Assembly: GCF_004217145.1 (NCBI RefSeq) | Contig: NZ_SHKR01000018.1 | Location: 186,001 to 250,000, forward strand | Length of the DNA: 64,000 bases | Source: Kribbella rubisoli | Lineage (GTDB): Bacteria; Actinomycetota; Actinomycetes; Propionibacteriales; Kribbellaceae | Reading direction: 5' to 3' | Part shown: positions 1 to 7,358 of the stretch, piece by piece | Position numbering within the stretch: the first letter of the stretch is position 1 | Layout of the letters: each line of letters starts with the position of its first letter | Made by a program: the position numbers and the translations under genes | Notes under the pieces: model-generated | Databases searched by the model: none | What the model saw: the letters and a program-made list of their open reading frames with translations, nothing else | Told to the model about the DNA's origin: nothing

Positions 1-204
1 CCGGACCCCGATCACCCCGCGCGACGGCGAGGAGAACGTCACCGTGAACATCGGCTGGTTGAGCGTGTCGCCGCGCCGCTCGATCCGCTTGGCCGGCGCG
101 AACACGGTCAGCTCGCGCTCCCCCGCCTGCACGCTCTCGACCTCGGCGGGCCGCAACCGTGTCAATCCCTCGCGGAGCTGCCAGTACCCGTCGCTGAACT
201 TCAT
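1..204 (-). CDS. GH31 alpha-xylosidase (YicI-like), N-terminal fragment cut by the window edge
   Basis: Only the first 68 codons are present; the gene runs off the left edge on the minus strand. The N-terminus reads MKFSDGYWQLREG and later has FTVTFSSPSRGVIGVR. This matches the N-terminal beta-sandwich opening of YicI-type GH31 alpha-xylosidases (MKISDGNW... ...IVGVR). That family releases alpha-xylose from xyloglucan oligosaccharides in the cytoplasm. The catalytic domain is outside the window, so the specificity is inferred from the N-terminus alone. A perfect palindrome 20 bp upstream of the start suggests LacI-type control. Confidence 0.75.
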   Translation of the reverse strand, partial: MKFSDGYWQLREGLTRLRPAEVESVQAGERELTVFAPAKRIERRGDTLNQPMFTVTFSSPSRGVIGVR

Positions 205-224
205 CCTGGCCAGCCTCTCCCGAA

Positions 225-252
225 AGCGTTGTCGAAGCGCTTCGACAACGCT
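225..252. promoter_or_regulatory. Perfect 28-bp palindrome, probable LacI-family operator of the GH31 gene
   Basis: The two 14-base halves are exact reverse complements around a central GCGC; the core reads TCGAAGCGCTTCGA. A central CG flanked by symmetric arms is the usual form of LacI/GalR operators. It lies 20 bp upstream of the GH31 start, where a bound repressor would block transcription. The cognate regulator is not in the window, and the core differs from the other operators found here. Confidence 0.7.
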
Positions 253-288
253 AGGTGGGCCGCCTTCATCGCGTCAAGTTTGTCCACC

Positions 289-328
289 TCTCAGCGGATT
301 CTCAGCGGGCCTCAGTGACACTGGGTGG
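289..328 (+). promoter_or_regulatory. Direct repeats and promoter upstream of the response regulator
   Basis: CTCAGCGG occurs at 290-297 and 301-308, with a third degenerate copy CTCAGTGA at 311-318, so the spacing is 11 then 10 bp. Direct repeats about one helical turn apart are typical binding sites of OmpR-family regulators. A possible -10 element GACACT (317-322) ends six bases before the ATG at 329, which would fit a leaderless transcript. The layout suggests autoregulation by the adjacent response regulator. Confidence 0.5.
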
Positions 329-1006
329 ATGCGAGTGCTGATGGTCGAGGACGAGCTGCGGTTGGCCGACACGGTCCACCGCGGTCTGACCGACGCCGGG
401 TTCGTCGTCGAGATGGTGCACGACGGCGAGAACGCGGTGTGGGCCGCGACCGAACACAGCTACGACGTGATCGTGCTGGACATCATGTTGCCGAAGCTCA
501 ACGGGTATCGCGTGCTCGAGATGCTGCGGGCGCGCGGGATCTGGACGCCGGTGCTGATGCTGACCGCGAAGGACGGCGAGTACGACCAGACCGACGCGTT
601 CGACCTCGGAGCGGACGACTATCTGACCAAGCCGTTCAGCTTCCTGGTCCTGATCGCCCGGTTGCGGGCGCTGATCCGGCGCGGCGGACCGGAGCGGCCC
701 GTGGTGCTGACCGCCGGCGACCTCTCGCTGGACGTGGCCCGGCGGCGAGTGGAGCGGGACGGGCGAGAGATCACGCTCACGCCCCGCGAGTACGGCCTGC
801 TCGAGTTCCTGATGCGGCACCGCGGCGACACCGTCAGCAAGGCCGAGATCCTGGCATCGGTCTGGGACCCGGCCTTCGACGGCGACCCGAATGTGGTCGA
901 GGTCTACGTGCGATACCTCCGGAAGAAGATCGACACCCCCTTCGCCCGGCACGCCATCGAGACCATCCGAGGCATGGGATACCGACTCAACCCCGAGGGC
1001 GGATAG
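329..1006 (+). CDS. OmpR-family two-component response regulator
   Basis: A 225-residue protein with an N-terminal receiver domain (about 1-115) and a C-terminal winged-helix DNA-binding domain (about 128-222). Acidic residues in VEDE, the phospho-acceptor D51 in LDIMLP and K101 in TKPF are all present. The C-terminal motif TPREYGLLEFL and the closing IRGMGYRL are typical of OmpR/PhoB proteins. The ATG at 329 was chosen because the receiver domain starts at MRVLMVEDE. The sensor kinase gene follows after 22 bp, so the two form one operon. Direct repeats upstream suggest autoregulation. The signal sensed cannot be read from the sequence. Confidence 0.93.
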   Translation: MRVLMVEDELRLADTVHRGLTDAGFVVEMVHDGENAVWAATEHSYDVIVLDIMLPKLNGYRVLEMLRARGIWTPVLMLTAKDGEYDQTDAFDLGADDYLTKPFSFLVLIARLRALIRRGGPERPVVLTAGDLSLDVARRRVERDGREITLTPREYGLLEFLMRHRGDTVSKAEILASVWDPAFDGDPNVVEVYVRYLRKKIDTPFARHAIETIRGMGYRLNPEGG

Positions 1007-1028
1007 CCGCACCTGCGAAACTGGCGGG

Positions 1029-2447
1029 GTGAGCACGGTCGTGCGACGTCGGGTCGACGGGTGGTACCGGACCGCGGGTGGTTTGCGGCAGGCGAGCGTG
1101 CGGAGTCGCTCGACGGCTGCGGCCGTGATCGTGGTCGCCGTCGCGATGATGCTCGGCGCTGCCGCCTTGCTCCTCCTTCTGCAGCGAGCCCTGATCACCG
1201 AGGTCTCCGACGCGGCTGAAGGCCGGGTCGGAGATGTGGCCGGCCAGATCAGCTCAGAGGGTACGGCGGGCCTCGCGCGCGATTTGGTCGAGACGACCCG
1301 CGCGACCCAGCTCGTCCAGGTCCTGGACCCGGCCGGACGCGTCATCGCCGCCTCGTCGAGCCGGGTCGGCAACACGCCGTTGACCGATTTCCGTCCGCCG
1401 GCCGGCGCGCTGATGCGGGCCGAGGTCGGCGAGATGCCGCTGATCGACGACGATCACAACTACCTGATCGTCGCGCAAGGAGCGTCGTACGACGGACAGA
1501 CGTACACGGTCGTGGTCGCGTCGTCGGTTGAGACGCAGCGGCAGACGGTCACCACGGTCGCGAAGTACCTGATCATCGGGTTCCCGGCGCTGCTGATCGT
1601 GGTCGGCGTGGCCGGGTGGCTGATGGTCGGGCAGGCGCTGCGTCCGGTGGAGCGAATCCGCTCCCGGGTGCAGGGCATCGGCACGCGGGACCTGACCGAG
1701 CGGGTCCCGGTGCCGGAGACGCGGGACGAGATCGCGCGGCTGGCGGTGACGATGAACGAGATGCTCGACCGGCTCGAGACCGGCCAGACGACGCAGCGAG
1801 CGTTCGTCGCGGACGCCAGTCACGAACTGCGCTCGCCGTTGGCCACGCTGACCGCGGCGCTGGAGGTCATCGAGGCAGACACCACCGGGCAGGCGTGGAA
1901 CGAGCTGCGTGCGGTGATGGAGACCGAGACCGACCGGATGCGGCAACTCGTCGAGGACCTGCTGCTGCTCGCCAAGGCCGACGACACCGGGATCCGGATG
2001 CGGCAGACGGACGTGGATCTCGACGATCTGGTCGCGGCCGAGATCCAGCGGTTGCGGAGCTCGATGCCCGAGCTGAAGGTGACCGGTGACGTCCGTCCGG
2101 TCCGGGTGGTCGGCGACCCGGCCCGGTTGGGTCAGGTACTGCGGAACCTCGTCGACAACGCTGCTCGCGCCGCGCACACCAGTGTCCACCTGAGCACGGC
2201 CGAGAAGGACGGATCGGCGATCATTACGGTCGAGGACGACGGCGACGGGATCCCCGAGGCGGATCGCCAGCGGGTGTTCGAACGGTTCGTCCGGCTCGAC
2301 ACCAGCCGCTCCCGCGCGAGCGGCGGCTCGGGGCTGGGCCTGTCCATCGCCCAGGAGATCACCCGCGCCCACAACGGCACGATCACGCTGACCTCGTCGA
2401 GCGCCGGAGGTACGACGGCCACCGTCACGCTACCGAACATCGAGTAG
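1029..2447 (+). CDS. Sensor histidine kinase (HAMP-HisKA-HATPase)
   Basis: A 472-residue membrane kinase, partner of the response regulator just upstream. Transmembrane segments lie at about residues 30-51 and 180-201, enclosing an extracellular sensor region of about 130 residues, then a HAMP linker. The H-box ASHELRSP contains the phospho-accepting His265. The N-box (RNLVDNA), the G1 box (DDGDGIP) and the G2 box (GSGLGLS) are intact, so the kinase looks functional. The GTG at 1029 was chosen because it precedes the first membrane segment at a sensible distance; a GTG at 1041 is an alternative. The sensor region matches nothing I recognise. Confidence 0.92.
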   Translation: MSTVVRRRVDGWYRTAGGLRQASVRSRSTAAAVIVVAVAMMLGAAALLLLLQRALITEVSDAAEGRVGDVAGQISSEGTAGLARDLVETTRATQLVQVLDPAGRVIAASSSRVGNTPLTDFRPPAGALMRAEVGEMPLIDDDHNYLIVAQGASYDGQTYTVVVASSVETQRQTVTTVAKYLIIGFPALLIVVGVAGWLMVGQALRPVERIRSRVQGIGTRDLTERVPVPETRDEIARLAVTMNEMLDRLETGQTTQRAFVADASHELRSPLATLTAALEVIEADTTGQAWNELRAVMETETDRMRQLVEDLLLLAKADDTGIRMRQTDVDLDDLVAAEIQRLRSSMPELKVTGDVRPVRVVGDPARLGQVLRNLVDNAARAAHTSVHLSTAEKDGSAIITVEDDGDGIPEADRQRVFERFVRLDTSRSRASGGSGLGLSIAQEITRAHNGTITLTSSSAGGTTATVTLPNIE

Positions 2448-2514
2448 ACCCTCTCTGGGGGGTGGTGCGGGCCGCCTGGCAGGACGAAGCTGGGGGTGGA
2501 AGGAGGTGGGTGTG

Positions 2515-2703
2515 GTGAAAGCGGCAGCAGGCGACCAGGTTGTGGTCGAGAGCAGCCATCTGTTGGCACACCGGCGCGAGGGGAAGATCGTCGAGGTACA
2601 CGATCCGGACGGCGCACCGCCGTACCTCGTGCACTGGAGCGACACCGACACCGAGTCGCTGTTCTTCCCGGGGCCGGACGCGCACATAGTCCATAGGACG
2701 TAG
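2515..2703 (+). CDS. DUF1918 family small protein
   Basis: A 62-residue basic protein. The pattern GDQVVVES...REGKIVEVHDPDGAPPYLVHW followed by LFFPGPDA is that of DUF1918, a small SH3-like beta-barrel family common in actinobacteria and of unknown function. The GTG at 2515 was chosen because it sits eight bases after a strong AGGAGG (2501-2506); the in-frame GTG at 2506 would overlap that ribosome-binding site. It follows the kinase gene by 67 bp and may be co-transcribed with it. Confidence 0.85.
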   Translation: MKAAAGDQVVVESSHLLAHRREGKIVEVHDPDGAPPYLVHWSDTDTESLFFPGPDAHIVHRT

Positions 2704-2750
2704 AACAATCCGGTTGCCGGCCGGGCGGGCCGTCGAGCAGGATCGCCGGC

Positions 2751-3515
2751 ATGACTCAGTCAGCTGCCCGCCCAGTCGTCCTCGTCACCGGCGTCGGCCG
2801 TACCGTCGGCATCGGCGCCGGTATCGCCCGTCAGCTGGCCGCCTCGGGCTGGGATATCGCCTTCAGCTACTGGACGGCGTACGACGACCGCATGCAGTGG
2901 GGTGTGCAGTCTGGTGCGACGGACGAGATCGTCAAGGAGCTGAGCGATCTCGGTGCAACCGTGGTGCCGATCGAGGCCGATCTCGTCGACCCGGCGGCGC
3001 CGGAGCGGATATTCGCTGCCGCCGAGGAGCAGCTCGGCAAGGTCACCGCGCTGGTGATGTGCCACTGCGAGTCCATCGACTCGAGCATCCTCGACACGAC
3101 CATCGAGAGCTTCGACCGGCACTTCGCGGTCAACGCCCGCGCGACCTGGCTGCTGATCCGCGAGTTCGCCCAGCGCTTCACCGGAGCCCACGGCACCGGC
3201 CGCATCGTCGCGCTGACCAGCGACCACACCGTCCACAATCTCCCGTACGGCGCGAGCAAGGGAGCACTCGACCGCATCACGCTCGCGGCGGCGCAGGAAC
3301 TGTCCGAGCTCGGCGTGACCGCGAACGTCGTCAACCCCGGCCCGATCGACACCGGCTGGATGACCGACGAGGTCCGCGACGCCTGCCTCCAGCAAACCCC
3401 ACTCGGCCGACTGGGCACACCCCAGGACACCGCTCACCTGGTCGACTTCCTCTGCTCCCCGCAAGGCCAATGGATCAACGGCCAACTGCTGAAGAGCAAC
3501 GGCGGGTCCGCTTAG
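2751..3515 (+). CDS. SDR family oxidoreductase
   Basis: A 254-residue Rossmann-fold short-chain dehydrogenase. The cofactor motif near the N-terminus is TGVGRTVGIGAGIA, a variant of TGxxxGxG. The catalytic Tyr and Lys are in YGASKGAL (YxxxK). The substrate region VVNPGPIDTGWM and the terminal INGQLLKSNGG are usual for the family. Closest in appearance are 3-oxoacyl-ACP reductase-like proteins, but the substrate cannot be told. The active-site Ser position reads ALTSDHTVHNLPYGASK, slightly unusual. The gene converges on the SOD-like gene, with a 4-base overlap of stop codons. Confidence 0.85.
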   Translation: MTQSAARPVVLVTGVGRTVGIGAGIARQLAASGWDIAFSYWTAYDDRMQWGVQSGATDEIVKELSDLGATVVPIEADLVDPAAPERIFAAAEEQLGKVTALVMCHCESIDSSILDTTIESFDRHFAVNARATWLLIREFAQRFTGAHGTGRIVALTSDHTVHNLPYGASKGALDRITLAAAQELSELGVTANVVNPGPIDTGWMTDEVRDACLQQTPLGRLGTPQDTAHLVDFLCSPQGQWINGQLLKSNGGSA

Positions 3516-4069
3516 TCCCAGGTCAGTGGGAGGCAGGCGGCGCGGGCGCCTGTGGTGCCGTGGATGACGATGGAGCGGTTGCCGGGTTTCGGCGCGAAGG
3601 GGACGACGGTTGACGCCGTACCTGCGCCGCTCGGGCCGACCGTGAAGTCGAGCCAGATCTCGCGCTCACGGTCCATTCGGACTGGCTTGCGGCCTGCGAT
3701 CACGTCGGTGTTGTAGTGCGGTCCGGCGGCGGCGCCGTCGCCTGCCACACAAGGGCCGGTGTGCAGATGCGCGCCGAAGGTGCCGCGGGCATGCTCGGCG
3801 CCGGTGACATGAAGCCGAACGCTGGTCCGTGCGCCGTGCGACACCATCACGACGACCGCGCGGGCACCGCGGAACGGTCCGTTCGGCTCGAGCTGCCGCA
3901 GCGGTCCGTTGCTTGACGCAACACTCGACACCGGCGCGACCGGGATCGCGATCTCGCCACGCGGTACGCCGGGCGGCCGGTTCTGCGCCGCCGCCATCGG
4001 CCCGGCGATCGCGCCGACCACTCCCAGCACCCCGACCGCAGCGAGGACGCCGCGCACTCTTCCCGTCAT
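3512..4069 (-). CDS. Secreted Cu-only superoxide dismutase-like protein
   Basis: A 185-residue protein with a Sec signal peptide (about residues 1-28, ending AAA). GAHLHTGPC and AGPHYN correspond to the copper-site regions of Cu/Zn SOD: H101, H103, H118 and H170 (IVIHG) could bind copper. C107 and C179 could form the conserved disulfide, and R176 in GARAAC matches the active-site arginine. The zinc-loop histidines are absent: the segment after H118 is TDVIAGRKPVRMDRERE. This resembles the copper-only SOD-like class. A GGGAGA ribosome site precedes the ATG. It lies 56 bp downstream of the LysR gene on the same strand. Confidence 0.75.
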   Translation of the reverse strand: MTGRVRGVLAAVGVLGVVGAIAGPMAAAQNRPPGVPRGEIAIPVAPVSSVASSNGPLRQLEPNGPFRGARAVVVMVSHGARTSVRLHVTGAEHARGTFGAHLHTGPCVAGDGAAAGPHYNTDVIAGRKPVRMDREREIWLDFTVGPSGAGTASTVVPFAPKPGNRSIVIHGTTGARAACLPLTWD

Positions 4070-4125
4070 GTCTCCCTCTCCCGGAACGACTGCTCCGGGC
4101 GGGGAGCGAACTTGTCAGGAGGCTA

Positions 4126-5022
4126 TCAAGTGCTCGCGGTCCGGATCGTCGCGGCCGCGGCCCGTAGGTTCGCGAGCGTCGTCCGCACGGCCCGCCGAGC
4201 CGTGCGTTCAGGTCGGTGCAGGGCGTCGATGTGCCGCCGTACGTGCACGCCCCGCATCGGCACGAGCACGACCCCCGGATGTGACCTGGCGGTCCACCGC
4301 GGGATCAACGCCAAACCGGCGCCCGCGGCAACCAATTCCGTGACCACCGTGAACTCGTTGACGCGGTGGACCAACTCGAGTCGCTGGTTCGCCGCCGCCC
4401 CGATCGCCTCGATCGTCGCCATCAACGGAAACCCGTCGTGCACCGTGATCCACGGCTCGCTTGCCACCTCCCGCGGTGCCAGCGAGGACTTCGACGCCAG
4501 CCGATGACCAACAGGTACGGCGACATCCAACGGCTCGTGCAGCAACGGCGTGACCGCGACCGTCCGCGGCCAGGCGGCGGCATGATCCATCCGATGCGCA
4601 AGCACCACGTCGTACTCCCGGGTCAACGGGGGAAACTCGTCCTGCGCGACATCCTCGTCGTGCAAGCTGACTCGCGGCCCGTCCCCCGCCAGCAGCAGCG
4701 ACGGAAAGAACGCGGCGGCCGCGCTGTGGAACGCGGACACCGACACGACCGCATCCGGCTGCTCGGCGAAGTCGTCCACCACCTGCCGGGCCCGCGCCAA
4801 CGCCGACTCCACGTCGGCCGCCGCCGCTGCCAACGCACGCCCGGCCGGGGTGAGCACCACTCTCCGGCCGTCGCGCTCGGTCAACGCGACGGGGATCGAT
4901 CGCTGCAACAGCCTGAGCTGCTGCGAGATCGCGGACGGGGTCACCAGCATCGCCTCGGCCGCGGCCGTCACGCTTCCCAGTTCGCCGACTTCGCGGAGTA
5001 CTCGCAGCTGTCGTTCGTCCAT
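4126..5022 (-). CDS. LysR-family transcriptional regulator
   Basis: A 298-residue LysR regulator. The winged helix-turn-helix is at residues 1-62 (MDERQLRVLREVGELGSVTA...TPSAISQQL...LTPAGRAL) and a periplasmic-binding-like effector domain follows (about 90-295). The ATG at 5022 was chosen because the helix-turn-helix must begin there; a longer reading frame upstream lacks homology. It is divergent from an EamA transporter, and a perfect 6-5-6 inverted repeat lies immediately upstream, so it probably controls both itself and the transporter. Confidence 0.9.
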   Translation of the reverse strand: MDERQLRVLREVGELGSVTAAAEAMLVTPSAISQQLRLLQRSIPVALTERDGRRVVLTPAGRALAAAAADVESALARARQVVDDFAEQPDAVVSVSAFHSAAAAFFPSLLLAGDGPRVSLHDEDVAQDEFPPLTREYDVVLAHRMDHAAAWPRTVAVTPLLHEPLDVAVPVGHRLASKSSLAPREVASEPWITVHDGFPLMATIEAIGAAANQRLELVHRVNEFTVVTELVAAGAGLALIPRWTARSHPGVVLVPMRGVHVRRHIDALHRPERTARRAVRTTLANLRAAAATIRTAST

Positions 5023-5030
5023 TTTCAATA

Positions 5031-5047
5031 CTGTAGGTGTTCTACAG
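5031..5047. promoter_or_regulatory. Inverted repeat in the LysR/EamA divergent promoter
   Basis: CTGTAG, five bases, CTACAG: a perfect interrupted palindrome centred between the divergent lysR (start 5022) and transporter (start about 5069) genes. Its TAG-N5-CTA core lies within the T-N11-A pattern typical of LysR sites. It is the likely binding site of the neighbouring regulator. Confidence 0.6.
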
Positions 5048-5068
5048 GGTTGCTTAAGAAGGTGGTAC

Positions 5069-6034
5069 TTGGCTTCAACGTCGCCAGCGGTCACCGTTGG
5101 AGTCGTGCCCGCCTCCCGCCGTACCGATCTCCTGCTCCTGCTGGTCGCCATCGTCTGGGGTTCGAGCTACCTCGCCGCCAAGACCGCGACCGCGTCCACG
5201 CCGGTGCTGACTGTGCTCTTCGTCCGGTATGCCATCTCCGCGGTCGCATTGCTGCTCTTCGTACGACGGATCAGCCGCAAGGAGCTCCGGATCGGTGGGA
5301 TCCTCGGCCTCACGCAGGCCGCCGTACTGATCCTCGAGACGTACGGCGTGACGCACACCAGCGCCGCCAATGCCGGGCTGATCATCAGCCTCACGCTCGT
5401 CCTGACCCCATTGCTCGATCGTCGCCGGCTCCCGCCGCGGTTCTACCTCGCGGCGGCGATCTGCGTCGGGGCTGTCGGCCTGCTGATGTCCAGCCACGGA
5501 CTCCACGTCCCCGGCGTCGGCGACCTCCTCATGCTCGCTGCCGCCGTCGTCCGAGCCGGCCATGTCGCACTGGTCGGTCGCCTTGCCACCGGCCTCAGGC
5601 CTCTGCAACTGACAACAGTCCAGACGCTCGTCGGCACAGCGCTCTTCGCGGTACCCGCCGTACATCACCTGCCCGCGATCGCCGCCGTGGGCTGGCTCCA
5701 GATGGCCTATCTCGCCTTGTTCTGCAGCGTTTTCGCGTTCCTCGTGCAGACGTGGGCGGTCCAGCGCACCTCAGCCAGCCGGGCCAGCCTGCTGCTCGGC
5801 ACCGAGCCGATCTGGGCGGTTGCCATCGGGATCGGACTCGGCTCCGAGCAGCTGACGATCACCGCCGCGCTCGGCGCCGTACTCCTCCTGGCCGGCACCA
5901 CCTGGGGCCAAGCCATCGAACGCAACGCGCGGCTAGGAGCGGGTCCACTTCTGGTCGTCGGATCCGTTGCAGGGGGCAACGATGACCGCAGCGCCGTTGC
6001 CGGTTCCGTTTGCCGTGAGGCAGCCAGCGGCTGA
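5069..6034 (+). CDS. EamA/DMT-family transporter
   Basis: A membrane protein of about 321 residues with some ten hydrophobic segments in two homologous halves, the layout of EamA drug/metabolite exporters. The first helix contains the typical VAIVWGSSYLAAKTA, and the second half ends in a helix with GAVLLLAGTTWGQ. A TTG at 5069, six bases after GAAGG, is the best-supported start; a GTG at 5105 is the alternative. The substrate is unknown. The last 34 codons (LGAGPLL... to AASG) run 102 bp into the convergent GH5 gene and look non-homologous, so the original stop codon may have been lost. The divergent LysR gene is the likely regulator. Confidence 0.85.
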   Translation: MASTSPAVTVGVVPASRRTDLLLLLVAIVWGSSYLAAKTATASTPVLTVLFVRYAISAVALLLFVRRISRKELRIGGILGLTQAAVLILETYGVTHTSAANAGLIISLTLVLTPLLDRRRLPPRFYLAAAICVGAVGLLMSSHGLHVPGVGDLLMLAAAVVRAGHVALVGRLATGLRPLQLTTVQTLVGTALFAVPAVHHLPAIAAVGWLQMAYLALFCSVFAFLVQTWAVQRTSASRASLLLGTEPIWAVAIGIGLGSEQLTITAALGAVLLLAGTTWGQAIERNARLGAGPLLVVGSVAGGNDDRSAVAGSVCREAASG

Positions 6035-7327
6035 GCTGACCGTCTGGTCGGCGTTCACCTGCCAGGTCTGGTCGGCGGCGCCGCTGCAGCTCTCGATGGT
6101 GGCTGCGGAGGCGCCGGCCGTCAGGCACTTGTCGGCGTACACAGTCAGCTGACCGCTGGCAGTCTGGTTCCAGGACTGGTTGCCGCCGTTGTTGCAGTCC
6201 CACAGGTCCAGCGCTGTACCCGGGCTGGTCGAGAAGCCTGGTACGTCGACGCACCGGCCGCTCGCGACACCTCGAAGGGGCTCACCCGGCGGGGCAGGCG
6301 GCAGGGTGTTCGTCGGCTCCTTCTTCAGCAGACCCCAGCCCCACCACAGCTGGTCCCGGCCGCTCTGGCTGTTGACCTGGAGATCGCTCGGCCCGACCTG
6401 CGTTGTCATCGAGTACGAGTCGCCGGTGCGGAGACCCGGCCAGTAGACGATGCCCATCTTCTGCTCGTGGGCGACCTGCGTCAGCGCGCCGAGGTACGCC
6501 GTGTAGACGTTGCCCTCGTGGTTGCCGTAGTTCAGGCCGATCGTCATCGGCGAGCCGGCCTCGTCGATGATCGTGCGCCAGCCGTACGAACCGATCCGCG
6601 GCCGGAGGTTCGCCAGCCAGGCGGCCTCGGTGGTATCCGACGCCCAGAAGCCGTAGAAGTGCAGCGACAGCAGCGTGCCCTTCAGCTCCGGCGCCGCGCC
6701 GACCCCGGTCACGTTGTCGTTGTAGCCGGTGCCCGAGATCACGATCCGCCCCCGCGGTACGTCGCGGTGCCGGGCGATCCACGCCGACGTCAGCGACACC
6801 CACTCGGTCAGCGAGTACCCGAACGGCTCGTTCATCGGCTCGAAGTACACATGCGGGTTGCGCCCGTACGCCTTCACGACGGTGTCCCACATCGCGGCGT
6901 ACTTCGCCGGGTCGTCGACCCGACCGTCCTTGGCGTTGTCGGCCTCCCAGTAGCTGAGGATGACCTTGTAGCCGCTCGCGACCGACGCGTCGATCGCGGC
7001 GCGGTACGAGTTCCACCACGGGGTGCCGACGCTCGACGGGTTGATCGGCAGGCGGATCGTGTTCGCCTTGAGCTCCTTGCGGAACTCGCCGACGATCCCG
7101 GTCGCCTTGCGGTACGTCGTCCGGTAGTCGTCCGCCGTACTCAGACCGGACGGGACCACTTCGTCGTGGGCGTAGTTGTCGCGCGGATCGGCCCAGTTCA
7201 CGCCGCGGAAATCGTCGGTCCGCGGCGGACCGGCCTGAGCCGGCAGAGCCAGCCCAGAAGCCAGCCCTGAGGCCAGCGTGACGAGGGACAACAGGACGGT
7301 TGCGATACTGCGAGCGGTTGACCTCAC
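5933..7327 (-). CDS. Secreted GH5-type glycoside hydrolase with C-terminal ricin-type CBM13
   Basis: A 464-residue secreted enzyme. A signal peptide (1-32, ending AQA) precedes a GH5-like TIM barrel (about 38-340). The probable acid/base is E167 in EPMNEP and the probable nucleophile E256 in TIIDEAG. H223 and Y225 in SLHFYGFW also fit GH5. A linker rich in Pro is followed by a ricin-B-type carbohydrate-binding domain (about 347-464) with QxW-type repeats (NQSW, DQTW, DQKW). It probably acts on plant beta-glycans such as cellulose or mannan; the exact subfamily cannot be set by eye. The start is a GTG at 7327, with a LacI-like palindrome eight bases upstream. Confidence 0.87.
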   Translation of the reverse strand: MRSTARSIATVLLSLVTLASGLASGLALPAQAGPPRTDDFRGVNWADPRDNYAHDEVVPSGLSTADDYRTTYRKATGIVGEFRKELKANTIRLPINPSSVGTPWWNSYRAAIDASVASGYKVILSYWEADNAKDGRVDDPAKYAAMWDTVVKAYGRNPHVYFEPMNEPFGYSLTEWVSLTSAWIARHRDVPRGRIVISGTGYNDNVTGVGAAPELKGTLLSLHFYGFWASDTTEAAWLANLRPRIGSYGWRTIIDEAGSPMTIGLNYGNHEGNVYTAYLGALTQVAHEQKMGIVYWPGLRTGDSYSMTTQVGPSDLQVNSQSGRDQLWWGWGLLKKEPTNTLPPAPPGEPLRGVASGRCVDVPGFSTSPGTALDLWDCNNGGNQSWNQTASGQLTVYADKCLTAGASAATIESCSGAADQTWQVNADQTVSSAAGCLTANGTGNGAAVIVAPCNGSDDQKWTRS

Positions 7328-7334
7328 CCGGTGA

Positions 7335-7348
7335 TGTTTACGTGAACA
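7335..7348. promoter_or_regulatory. LacI-type operator upstream of the GH5 gene
   Basis: TGTTTACGTGAACA is a 14-bp palindrome with a single mismatched pair. The central ACGT and the arm bases fit LacI-family operators. It lies eight bases upstream of the GTG start of the secreted GH5 enzyme, so binding would block expression. No lacI gene is adjacent; the nearest is almost 19 kb away and its sites have a different sequence. Confidence 0.5.
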
Positions 7349-7358
7349 TGGCCCCGCG

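Noticed and set aside
302..1375. Long minus-strand open frame across the two-component genes
   Set aside because: It is the antisense of recognisable receiver and kinase domains; its product is rich in Arg, Pro and Val-Asp runs typical of GC-rich shadow frames.
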